From Phycisphaerales bacterium UBA2402 (GTDB lineage: Bacteria > Planctomycetota > Phycisphaerae > Phycisphaerales > UBA1924), in contig DDSA01000149.1 in the NCBI GenBank assembly GCA_002343715.1, forward strand, positions 4,081 to 17,501: a DNA stretch of 13,421 bases, in the 5' to 3' direction. Shown one piece after another: positions 1-7,168 of the stretch. Position 1 is the first letter of the stretch. Each line of letters begins with the position of its first letter. The notes under the pieces are model-generated. The model worked only from the letters and a program-made list of their open reading frames with translations, was not told where the DNA came from and did not search any database. The position numbers and the translations under genes were made by a program.

Positions 1-2733
1 ATCGCCGCCGTCGACGCCGCCGTCGGCGTTGTAGTCGGCGGCGCAGCCGCAGCAGGTGCCGGTGGTGATGATGGTGATGTCGTTCTCGGTCACGACGCCG
101 TCGCCGTCCACATCGCCCATCGCCCAGCCGCCGGAAGAGCCGAGGTTGGCCAGGGCGATCTCGGCATCGGTGCAATCGCGCACGCCGTCGAGGTTCACAT
201 CGCCGATCTCGGTGCCGAGGATGACGGTCACGAGGTGCTCGATGTCGGCCCCATCGACGATCAGGTCGCCGTTGAGGTCGGCGGAGAGGTCGAAGCCCAC
301 GGCCTCATCGAGGTCGGCCCAGTTCGCGGCCCCGTCGGTGACGAAGACGTTGTTGTACTGGGCGAAGACGTAATCGATGTCCGCGGCGTTGACGACACCG
401 TCGGCCCCCGTTGGGCTGTAACCGCGACGGACGCCCGTGGCCGAGCCGACCAGGTCGCCGGCGCTGTCGCCCGCGGCGTAGGTCTTGCCGGTGGCGAGGG
501 TGGTGTTGAAGAAGTTGTTGTCGCCTCCGGGGGCGGCGGCCCAGGCGGTGTCCACGGCGATGAAGCCGTTCATGCGGTCGAGGTTTCCGTTGGTCAGGTA
601 GAGACCATCGGCGAAGTAGCGGACATCGACGGCGTCGAACGATCCGTTGCCGTCGAAGTCGCCGAGCACCTCGATGATGGCCTGCTCGCCCGAGCCCGCG
701 GCGCCGCTGGGGGCGTTCCAGCGCGGGTTGCCGGCGCTGTAGCGCTGGGCGTAGGCCTTCATCATCTCGGTCACGTCGCCGGCATCGCGGGCGCTGTCGC
801 CGCTAAAGTCGCCGGCGATCTTGTTGCGGCAGTCGAGCACGCCGCCGTAGGAGACGGGCACATCGGGAGTGCCGACCGTCCCCTGGCGGATGTAGTTGAG
901 GCCGTTGAGCACGCCGTCGCTGTAGGTCGCGCCCGTGGTGCGGGCCGGCACGCGCCCGCACGCGGACTCGTTGAACGCGGCGAAGGCCGGGTTGTTGTGA
1001 ACGTTGTTCGACAGCGTGTACTGCTGCACGCAGTTGTTCTTGCCCGAGTTGGTGACCATCTGGGTGTAGTCGCCGTCGAGGTGCAGGCGGTCGAGGGCGG
1101 CCAGCAGCAGGAACTGGCTGGCGGCGAACTCACCGGGCATGCCGAAGTTGCCGGGATCACTGGGGATGTTCGTGGTCGCGTCGATGCTGCGGGAGATGTT
1201 GTTCATGTACGCCGCGGCGTAGGGGTTGGCCATCGGGGGCGTCACCCGCGCGGGCAGGCCCGCTTCGGCGTTGGTGGCGTCGAAGAGGCCGTTGCCGTTG
1301 AGGTCGGTGAAGGGCTCGTTGATTTGACGGACGCCGTCGCAGTTGAGATCGACGAACGGATCGAAGGCGCCGACCCACCCCTGGCCGCCGAGGGAGGAGG
1401 CGTTGGAAAGCGGATCGCCGATGGTGGCGAGCACCGCCTGCCCGCCGATGAGCCAGCCGTTGTCGGAGTTGTTGACGATGTTCTGGGTGGTGGGGCGTAC
1501 GTACTCGGTGCCGCCGTAGAGATCGTTCTTGATATCAGGAATCTCGAGCGCCCCGGTGGTAAGCCACGACCCCGAGCCGGATCCGGTAACGCCTCGCTCG
1601 GTGCCGACATACCCGATGCCCAGGCGTACGTTGCGGAGAGCGGTTTCCATGCCGCCGTTGCTGCCCTTGTTGGTCGGCGTGAAGGATGCTCCGAGGGTGT
1701 GGTTGTTGGCGGCGGTCGACAGGCCGCCGATGTTGTCGCCGACACCCCACGACGGGTCCACCCCGATGCAGTTCATAAGGGCGTTGCGAGTCCCCGAGCC
1801 CACATCGCGGGTCATCACGACGAGGTTCTCCCCCGAGGCCGCGCGTCCGGTCGTGAAGAGGTACTGCAGTTCGGTCATGGTGGCGCGCCGCATGGCGGTG
1901 CCGGGGTTGATCACCGGCGCGATGGGTGCGAAGGCCAGGGAGGTGTCGAAGATCGTGTTCGCGTCCGCGGCGCCGGGGTTGTTGGGGTCGAAGAGGTTGC
2001 GGCCGTTGAGGTCGGCGAGTGTGCTGGGCAGGTTGCCGAACCCGGCGGAACCGAACGGACGGGTGCCCGAGAGAACCGGGTTCTGGCCATAGCCCGCATC
2101 AGCCGGGGCCCGGTCCCACTTCGCCTGGCCGTCCTTTCGCACCGCGAGCGTGGTGGATACGTCCAGCGGAGACACATCGATTTCGAGGAAGCCGCCCGCG
2201 GAGGTGCCGGGCGAAGCGTAGATCGCCTGGTACATCGCGTTGGTGGTCAGCGGCGCACCACCGGGATTGCCGGAGTTGTACAGAGCCGGGGTGGGGTTCT
2301 GGTTGCCGCTGGTGATGTACAGCACGCGGTTGTGATAGGCGAAGGAGGCTCGCCCATCGACCACCGCAGGGCCGCGCGCGCCGCGGATCCCCAGGGGACT
2401 GGGGGTGGTGTCGTCCCCGGTCGCGCCGCTGCCGCGCCCGTTCAGTGTGAGTTCGATGAATCCGTTGACCGAACCGACCACGCGGTACTGCACACCCCAG
2501 ACCTGCGAGGTGTTGGAGGGTCCGGCGGAGGCGAGTTGCTGGATGCCGGAGAAGAGGTAGCCCGCCACCCCGTTGCCGTCCACGTCGATGAAATCGTGGG
2601 TCGAGGCGTTGGACCTCACGTAGTTCTCGAGCAGCGTTGCGCCGCTCACGTTGATCAGGCCGGTCTGTGCCGCGGCGATACCGCAGCACGTCCCCGCGGC
2701 CGCCGCCATCCACGCTGTACGATACTTCGTCAT
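1..2733 (-). CDS. Secreted PstS-like substrate-binding protein with EF-hand/dockerin repeats (3' end beyond window)
   Basis: The frame is open for 911 codons from the ATG at 2733 to base 1 with no stop, so the C-terminus lies outside the window. An AGAGAGGA Shine-Dalgarno lies about 5 nt before the ATG. Residues 1-22 look like a Sec signal peptide (K3/R5, Ala-rich core, AAA-Q cleavage site). The N-terminal half resembles a type II periplasmic binding fold of the PstS class: NVSGATLLENYV near residue 28 and TRDVGSGTR at 308-316, which matches the phosphate-binding SGTR loop. Asp-rich EF-hand/dockerin-like repeats follow near 462-485, 641, 691, 776, 818, 844, 873 and 900-911. Residues 894-911 have a CCGC...DYNADGGVDGGD style typical of Phycisphaerae extracellular proteins. 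Family knowledge suggests calcium binding by the repeats and surface or extracellular location; the ligand is unknown. It could also be a non-transport adhesin built on a PstS fold. Confidence 0.85.
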   Translation of the reverse strand, partial: MTKYRTAWMAAAAGTCCGIAAAQTGLINVSGATLLENYVRSNASTHDFIDVDGNGVAGYLFSGIQQLASAGPSNTSQVWGVQYRVVGSVNGFIELTLNGRGSGATGDDTTPSPLGIRGARGPAVVDGRASFAYHNRVLYITSGNQNPTPALYNSGNPGGAPLTTNAMYQAIYASPGTSAGGFLEIDVSPLDVSTTLAVRKDGQAKWDRAPADAGYGQNPVLSGTRPFGSAGFGNLPSTLADLNGRNLFDPNNPGAADANTIFDTSLAFAPIAPVINPGTAMRRATMTELQYLFTTGRAASGENLVVMTRDVGSGTRNALMNCIGVDPSWGVGDNIGGLSTAANNHTLGASFTPTNKGSNGGMETALRNVRLGIGYVGTERGVTGSGSGSWLTTGALEIPDIKNDLYGGTEYVRPTTQNIVNNSDNGWLIGGQAVLATIGDPLSNASSLGGQGWVGAFDPFVDLNCDGVRQINEPFTDLNGNGLFDATNAEAGLPARVTPPMANPYAAAYMNNISRSIDATTNIPSDPGNFGMPGEFAASQFLLLAALDRLHLDGDYTQMVTNSGKNNCVQQYTLSNNVHNNPAFAAFNESACGRVPARTTGATYSDGVLNGLNYIRQGTVGTPDVPVSYGGVLDCRNKIAGDFSGDSARDAGDVTEMMKAYAQRYSAGNPRWNAPSGAAGSGEQAIIEVLGDFDGNGSFDAVDVRYFADGLYLTNGNLDRMNGFIAVDTAWAAAPGGDNNFFNTTLATGKTYAAGDSAGDLVGSATGVRRGYSPTGADGVVNAADIDYVFAQYNNVFVTDGAANWADLDEAVGFDLSADLNGDLIVDGADIEHLVTVILGTEIGDVNLDGVRDCTDAEIALANLGSSGGWAMGDVDGDGVVTENDITIITTGTCCGCAADYNADGGVDGGD

Positions 2734-3002
2734 TCGAATCCTCTCTGTTCTGTGCCCGCTCGCGGCGGGCCTCCATCCACAATCGAACACACCACCGATC
2801 GGCGCAACAAGGAGGCACGCCGTCTTGACACAATCCGCACGCGGCCTGTGCGCGATCCTCACGCGATCCGCGCGCACCGCGAGCGGCCCGGCAAAGGGAC
2901 GCTCGCAAAGTCGCACGCTGTTGGCAGGCCGATCGACCCAAGACGCGAACACGGCTTTCGCCGCGGCCGCATCGCTCTCTCTCCCAAAGTCCACGACCGG
3001 GT
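2734..3002. other. Intergenic gap upstream of the secreted protein gene
   Basis: These 269 nt separate the pseudopilin stop from the start of the secreted PstS-like gene. They presumably carry the latter's promoter on the minus strand, but I see no convincing -35/-10 pair there. They contain a direct repeat CGCGATCC (2851-2858 and 2862-2869, one helical turn apart) and the palindrome CCGATCGG (2795-2802). No gene is supported: the plus-strand open frames crossing it are shadows. Confidence 0.4.
2754..2770 (-). other. Small hairpin in the leader of the secreted PstS-like gene
   Basis: GCCCGC and GCGGGC form a perfect 6-bp stem with a 5-nt loop. It lies about 20 nt upstream of the start codon, just before the Shine-Dalgarno of the minus-strand gene. 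It could affect translation or be chance in GC-rich DNA. Confidence 0.25.
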
Positions 3003-3014
3003 CTATTGACCCGG
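2997..3014 (-). terminator. GC hairpin spanning the pseudopilin stop codon
   Basis: A perfect 7-bp stem (CCGGGTC/GACCCGG) closes a 4-nt loop. On the minus strand the loop reads AATA and the TAG stop has its TA in the loop and its G in the stem. No T-run follows, so this is not a standard intrinsic terminator. It may be a U-less terminator or an RNA 3'-end stabiliser. Confidence 0.35.
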
Positions 3015-4052
3015 CCGGATGTCCACTTTGTTGGCCCCGCCGCCCATGCTCCAGAACTTGTCGCCCCAGAGGCGTTTCTCGATGGTGGTCTCGATGGACA
3101 ACTGCTCGACGTGTCCGTCGACAAAGGCGAAGTTGGTGGTCCCGCCGCGGGCGCTCTTCTTGCCGGGGTGGTGGCGACCGATGGCGTTCATGTTGGTGCG
3201 GGTGCCGTCCTCGATGGCGCCCACGATCACCGCGTCGTCCTCGATGTCCGTCACCCGGGGGTAACGGTAACGCCCATAGCCGGTGGGGTCGTTCAACGGC
3301 TCGGCGTAAACATTCACGCCTGATGAAAGACCGATGAAGGGCGTGATGGGTCGGTGGCTCTTGAACAGGGGCGTCTCGCCCGCGACCTTGACAGCGGCGT
3401 AATCGCTGACGGGGTTGAACTCGGTGGTCAGGATCGTGCTGCTCGAGAACTGGATGTCCGAGTCCTTGACGAAGATGTTCTTGCGTCCCCCGTCGCTGCT
3501 GAAGAACTTGTTGCGGGGGAAGATCGCGGCGTTGCCGGTGAAGGCGATGCGTTTCACCTGCCGGTCGTTGGGTGTTGTAGCGCCCACGCCGCCGCCCAGG
3601 TCATTGATCTGGCCCAGTTCCCAGTGATCCGAGTTCGGGCCGGGGTTGGTGGCGGGCGCGCCGCCCCGGGGCATGCCCGGGCACTGGAAGGCCGACTCGG
3701 GCACGCCACCCTCGTTGAAGATGAAGTAGGACCAGTGAACGTACCCATGATTGAGGTTCGGGTTGGTCTGCTGCTGATCCTCGAACCGCCAGGAAAGGCC
3801 CGATTCATCCGCGCCGTAGACGTAGTGCGGCGGGTAGTACTGCTTGCCGCTGATCAGGTAGCCCGCGATGCCCTGCACGACACTCCGCTCGCCCGCGGCG
3901 CACTTGATCATCCTCCCCGTGGCCCGCGCCTTGCCCAGGCTGGGCAGAAGAATACCGATGAGCAGGGCGATGATGGCGATCACGACCAGCAGCTCGATGA
4001 GCGTGAAGCCCGAGCGCTCTGACCGCCTGCGATGTGCCCTTGTGCCGTGCAT
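3003..4052 (-). CDS. Prepilin-type pseudopilin-like protein with C-terminal DGHV motif
   Basis: The protein has 349 residues. I chose the ATG at 4052 because GAGGA lies about 6 nt upstream and it leaves a short basic leader (RAHRRRSERSG); an upstream GTG at 4088 would add 12 residues without support. The type IV prepilin signal is clear: cleavage expected between G15 and F16, E20 at mature position 5, and a long hydrophobic helix from residues 16 to about 40. The rest is a periplasmic or extracellular domain. RHHPG (293-297) and NFAFVDGHVEQL (307-318) resemble the H...DG motif of planctomycete prepilin-type (DUF1559-like) proteins, with 16 rather than 9 residues between His and Asp. The tail RLWGDKFWSMGG is also typical. 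By family it is exported by a type II secretion/type IV pilus-like machine and inserted by its helix; its actual role is unknown. It stands alone, with 186 nt upstream and 269 nt downstream. Confidence 0.92.
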   Translation of the reverse strand: MHGTRAHRRRSERSGFTLIELLVVIAIIALLIGILLPSLGKARATGRMIKCAAGERSVVQGIAGYLISGKQYYPPHYVYGADESGLSWRFEDQQQTNPNLNHGYVHWSYFIFNEGGVPESAFQCPGMPRGGAPATNPGPNSDHWELGQINDLGGGVGATTPNDRQVKRIAFTGNAAIFPRNKFFSSDGGRKNIFVKDSDIQFSSSTILTTEFNPVSDYAAVKVAGETPLFKSHRPITPFIGLSSGVNVYAEPLNDPTGYGRYRYPRVTDIEDDAVIVGAIEDGTRTNMNAIGRHHPGKKSARGGTTNFAFVDGHVEQLSIETTIEKRLWGDKFWSMGGGANKVDIRPGQ

Positions 4053-4238
4053 GACGTTCCTCGTGTGAGAGAGAAGCAAGCGCACCACGGCACAAGCCGC
4101 ACGCGCTATCTATGAGCACATGAGAATAACAGAAGAGTGTCAAGAGACCGTTGCGGCGGTGTGAAGTCCGCGCTAACTCACGGCCGCGCTGTCAACAGAG
4201 ATCCCGAACGAACCGTGGACACACTGTGTTGATTTCAT
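4053..4238. promoter_or_regulatory. Gap between uvrC and pseudopilin, likely holding the pseudopilin promoter
   Basis: This 186-nt gap is less GC-rich than the flanking genes. On the minus strand it holds two exact TTGACA boxes (4143-4138 and 4195-4190), 85 and 137 nt upstream of the pseudopilin ATG. Neither has a good TATAAT-like box at 16-18 nt, so the promoter assignment is tentative. An ACACA-C-TGTGT inverted repeat at 4219-4229 lies just after the uvrC stop. No gene is seen here. Confidence 0.35.
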
Positions 4239-5720
4239 TCAGTTCTCGTCACCCATTGATGCGCCTCCCGCTCCCCCCGCCCGGGGGGTGTCGTCGCCCA
4301 GCGTGCGCTTCTTCCGCAGCAGGTGGTGGTAGTGCTGGGCGAAGCGGTGTGCCTCATCGCGGATCGCCTGGCAGAGTTTGAGTCCCGGGTTCTCCCGCCC
4401 GAGCCGGATCGGCTCGCTCGCCCGCTGCACGTAGATCAGTTCCTCCTTCTTCGCCAGCGAGATCACCATCGGCGGCTTCACGGAGAGCACCGCGAAGGCG
4501 TCCATCGCCGCGTGGAGTTGGCCCAGGCCACCGTCGATGATGATCACATCGGGGTAGAGTTCGGCCCCGTCGCCCGCCTCGCGGTAGCGGCGGCTGACGA
4601 CCTCGCGGATGCTGGCGTAATCATCGTTCCCGGCGCTGGTGATGCGGTAGCGCCGGTACTCGCTCTTGAAGGGGCGGCCGTCGATGAAGCAGACCTTGCT
4701 GCCCACCGTTTCGCCGCCGCCGAGGTGCGCGATGTCGATGCACTCCAGACAGCGGATCGGCTCGTCCATGCCCAGCGTGCGCTGCAGGCTCTTGAGCGCT
4801 TTCCGCGGCTCGAAGATGATCGACTCGGCCTCGGGCTGCCAGTTGTCACGTTTGTCGGCACGCTCGTCGAGGCGCTCGACGGCCCGGATCTGGTCGCGCA
4901 GGGAGGCGGCCTGCTCGAAGCGCAGTTCCGCGGCGGCCCTGGCCATCTCCTCTTTCATCTCGCGCAGCATGGCGCTGCGCTTGCTGCCCAGGAACCGGAC
5001 GAGCCGCTCGGTATCCGCGGCGTAGTCCTCCTTGCTGATCTTGTCGGCGCAGGGGGCGGTGCACTGATTGATGGCGTGGAGCAGGCACGGCCGGAAACGC
5101 TTGTTCTTCTCCTCGCCAGCGGTGATGTCCAGGCTGCACGTTCGGAACTTGAAGGCCCGCTGGAGGACCTGCACCGCCTCGCGCAGCGCCCCTGCGTTGG
5201 CGAAGGGTCCGTAGACCCGCGCGCCCTTCAGCAGCGCCCGGCTCGCCTCATCACCCGCGCCGGTGGGGTCGCGCGTGACGAAGACGCGCGGGAAGTCCTC
5301 GCCGGAGGTGATCACCAGATACGGGAAGGTCTTGTCGTCGGTGAGGCGGACGTTGAACCGGGGCCGCACATCCTTGATCAGACGGTTCTCGGTGAGCAGC
5401 GCCTCCCATTCGCTCTCGCACTCGATGGTCTCCACGTCGTGGACCGCGTCGAGCATCGGGTTCTTCTGAAATCCCAGCTCGGCGGAGGGGACGAAGTACG
5501 ACGCGACCCGGTCGGGCAGGTTCAGGGCCTTGCCCACGTAGAGCACCACGCCCTTGTGGTCTTTCATCAGGTAGACCCCCGGCGAGCGGGGCAGGGTGCG
5601 GGCCTTCCTCAACAGGCGGGCCAGCCGCTCGTCGCGGCGCTCCGTACCCCAGGGCGGCGGCGCATCGGCGGGCGCGAACCCGTCCGCATCAACCGGTTCA
5701 GGAATGGGATCATCGGCCAC
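4239..5720 (-). CDS. uvrC: Excinuclease ABC subunit C, short form lacking the (HhH)2 domain
   Basis: UvrC makes the two incisions flanking a lesion in nucleotide excision repair, with UvrA and UvrB. This 493-residue protein shows the GIY-YIG nuclease (SPGVYLMKD 46-54, VLYVGKA 59-65, R71, TEN 110-112). Four cysteines, C195, C212, C220 and C224, match the iron-sulfur ligands described for E. coli UvrC. A UVR motif (about 251-285) should bind UvrB. The RNase H-like nuclease shows D329 in ECIDIAH, D396 in VIIIDGG and H458 in RDEAHRF. Against the roughly 610 residues of E. coli UvrC, about 100 residues between UVR and the RNase H core are absent. The protein also ends soon after LLRKKRTL, so the C-terminal helix-hairpin-helix pair is missing. 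The start is a GTG without a visible ribosome site, with a 45-residue Pro/Asp-rich extension. It lies 47 nt after the kinase gene and is probably co-transcribed. Confidence 0.95.
   Translation of the reverse strand: MADDPIPEPVDADGFAPADAPPPWGTERRDERLARLLRKARTLPRSPGVYLMKDHKGVVLYVGKALNLPDRVASYFVPSAELGFQKNPMLDAVHDVETIECESEWEALLTENRLIKDVRPRFNVRLTDDKTFPYLVITSGEDFPRVFVTRDPTGAGDEASRALLKGARVYGPFANAGALREAVQVLQRAFKFRTCSLDITAGEEKNKRFRPCLLHAINQCTAPCADKISKEDYAADTERLVRFLGSKRSAMLREMKEEMARAAAELRFEQAASLRDQIRAVERLDERADKRDNWQPEAESIIFEPRKALKSLQRTLGMDEPIRCLECIDIAHLGGGETVGSKVCFIDGRPFKSEYRRYRITSAGNDDYASIREVVSRRYREAGDGAELYPDVIIIDGGLGQLHAAMDAFAVLSVKPPMVISLAKKEELIYVQRASEPIRLGRENPGLKLCQAIRDEAHRFAQHYHHLLRKKRTLGDDTPRAGGAGGASMGDEN
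4273..4288 (-). other. C6/G6 inverted repeat inside the uvrC 3' end
   Basis: CCCCCC and GGGGGG are separated by GCCC and lie 32 nt inside the uvrC stop, in the Gly/Ala-rich tail (TPRAGGAGGAS). The structure is a strong hairpin and a slippage-prone pair of homopolymers. Neither shifted frame reads into a helix-hairpin-helix sequence, so it does not explain the missing domain. Confidence 0.4.
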
Positions 5721-5767
5721 GGCGTGGGGATTGTTGGGAGAGTCAAGGGCCGCCGCGGACGTGGGCG

Positions 5768-7168
5768 TCAGTTGCTGCTGGTCAGCAGCACGATGTTGAA
5801 CGCCACCGACAACACCAGCAGCGCCCCCATCACGTACACGAGCCAGTTGAGCAGACTCACGGGCTGCACGCCGCTGACGGGGATCTCGGCGGGCGCGGCG
5901 GTCGCCTCCGCCGCGACGATCTGCGTGAGGTCGACGCCGCCGAAGTCCTTGTGCGCCAGGGGCGGGGGCTGGCCCGCGCGCACGGCCCGCAGGTCGCTGA
6001 TGACGTCCTTGCAGTTGCGGTAGCGGGCCTTGGGGTCCTTGGCCATCATCATCTCGATGACCTCGGAAAGCCCCGCGCTGAGTTTGGGGTTGACGTGGTC
6101 GGGCGCGACCAGTTCGGCTTTCAGATGCTTGTGCATCACCGCCGACGGGTTCTTGCCGTCGAAGGGGACCGCGCCCGTCACCATGTGGTAGAGCGTGGCG
6201 CCCAGCGAGTAGATATCCGCGGCGGGGGTGATGTTCATCTCGCCGCGGATCTGCTCCGGGCTGATGTAATAGGGCGTGCCGAAGGCCTTGCCCTGTTCGG
6301 CTTCGGCGGCCTCCTTGTCGGAGATGGCGCGGGCCAGGCCCATGTCGGCGAGTTTCGCCGCCCCGGCGCTGGTGAGCATGATGTTCTTGGGCTTCACATC
6401 GCGGTGGATGAGGCCCCGCTCGTGGGCGTGCTGGAGGGCCTCGGCCACCTGGATGGTGATGTCGATGGCCTCCTGCTCGTTGTAGCGACGGTTCTTGACG
6501 ATGACGTCGTAGACCGTCGAGCCTTCCACGTACTCCATGACGAAGTAGTGGTAGTCGCCGGCCTTGCCGACGTCGTAGGCCTGGACGATGTTGGGGTGGT
6601 TGAGTTGCGCCGCGGCGCGCCCCTCGGCGTAAAAGCGCTCGATGAACTGAGGATTGGTGGTGAACTTCCGAGGCAGGACCTTGATGGCGACCATGCGGTC
6701 GAGGCTGATCTGTTTGGCCTTGAAGACCGTGGCCATCGCGCCCGCGCCGAGTTTGCTGAGGATCTTGTAGCCGGGGATTTTCTGGCCGCTGCGCTCGGCC
6801 TGCGCGTATTCGCGCAAGCGGGCCATCTGACGCTTGGTGACGTACTCGTTCTGAACCAGCAGGTCGGCCAACGAGCGCTGGTTGCTGTCCTCGGCGAGGC
6901 TCTTCGACTGGGTGAGGCAGTGCTGCACCTCTTCGGGCGTCGCCAACTGATTGTCGATGACCATCCTGCCCAGGATGGTGTCGATGTTGGACCCCTGTTT
7001 GGCGACCTCCTGCCGGACTTCCTCGGCGCTGGGCACCACCGGCCCGGTGGAGCCCATACCCCGCGAGAGAGCGCTGGTGGTGCTCCCGGCGCGAGATAAA
7101 CCCGCCGCGGACCCCGCCGCGAGGCGGGGCGTTTCACCGGGATCGGGTTGGCGTGCTTTCTGGCTCAT
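5768..7168 (-). CDS. Membrane-anchored Hanks-type serine/threonine protein kinase with duplicated N-terminal module
   Basis: This 466-residue kinase transfers phosphate from ATP to Ser/Thr of target proteins. Its motifs run in order: glycine loop GAGAMATV (141-148), K163 in AIK, helix-C E182, HRDVKPKN (255-262, catalytic D257), DMG at 275-277 in place of DFG, and SPE at 303-305. A single hydrophobic helix (about 438-461) at the C-terminus is followed by only a few residues, so the kinase should be cytoplasmic and tail-anchored. There is no extracellular PASTA-type sensor. Residues 47-125 hold two repeats spaced 34 residues apart (66-85 and 100-119: L-x-x-M/L-V/L-I/V-x-N...T). They resemble the small N-terminal helical modules of GspE/PilB-type ATPases; that likeness is inference. 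The start is the ATG at 7168, without a clear ribosome site. It is the first gene of a likely kinase-uvrC operon. Confidence 0.93.
   Translation of the reverse strand: MSQKARQPDPGETPRLAAGSAAGLSRAGSTTSALSRGMGSTGPVVPSAEEVRQEVAKQGSNIDTILGRMVIDNQLATPEEVQHCLTQSKSLAEDSNQRSLADLLVQNEYVTKRQMARLREYAQAERSGQKIPGYKILSKLGAGAMATVFKAKQISLDRMVAIKVLPRKFTTNPQFIERFYAEGRAAAQLNHPNIVQAYDVGKAGDYHYFVMEYVEGSTVYDVIVKNRRYNEQEAIDITIQVAEALQHAHERGLIHRDVKPKNIMLTSAGAAKLADMGLARAISDKEAAEAEQGKAFGTPYYISPEQIRGEMNITPAADIYSLGATLYHMVTGAVPFDGKNPSAVMHKHLKAELVAPDHVNPKLSAGLSEVIEMMMAKDPKARYRNCKDVISDLRAVRAGQPPPLAHKDFGGVDLTQIVAAEATAAPAEIPVSGVQPVSLLNWLVYVMGALLVLSVAFNIVLLTSSN
5773..5790 (-). terminator. Hairpin just before the kinase stop codon
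   Basis: TGCTGCTG and CAGCAGCA form an 8-bp inverted repeat with a 2-nt centre (about 7 bp as a hairpin). It covers the codons for VLLTSS and ends 2 nt before the TGA. No T-run follows. It could be chance from repeated Leu/Ser codons, or an end-of-gene structure before uvrC. Confidence 0.25.

Noticed and set aside
2825..2830. TTGACA on the plus strand as a promoter
   Set aside because: No -10 box at 16-18 nt and no plus-strand gene downstream for more than 4 kb.
235..3009. A 924-codon plus-strand open frame opposite the secreted protein gene
   Set aside because: It is codon-phased with the minus-strand gene and arises because that gene avoids codons whose complements are stops. Its product is low-complexity Val/Gly/Arg/Ala sequence without domains, while the minus strand has a signal peptide, ribosome site, PstS motif and EF-hand repeats.
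2809..3337. Perfect AAGGAGG on the plus strand at 2809-2815, 9 nt before a TTG-started open frame
   Set aside because: The frame runs antisense through the pseudopilin end and its product is Arg/Ser/Trp-rich with no recognisable features; the ribosome-site match is probably chance.
4323..6023. 566-codon plus-strand open frame opposite uvrC and the kinase
   Set aside because: Antisense to two clearly recognised genes; the composition is that of a high-GC shadow.
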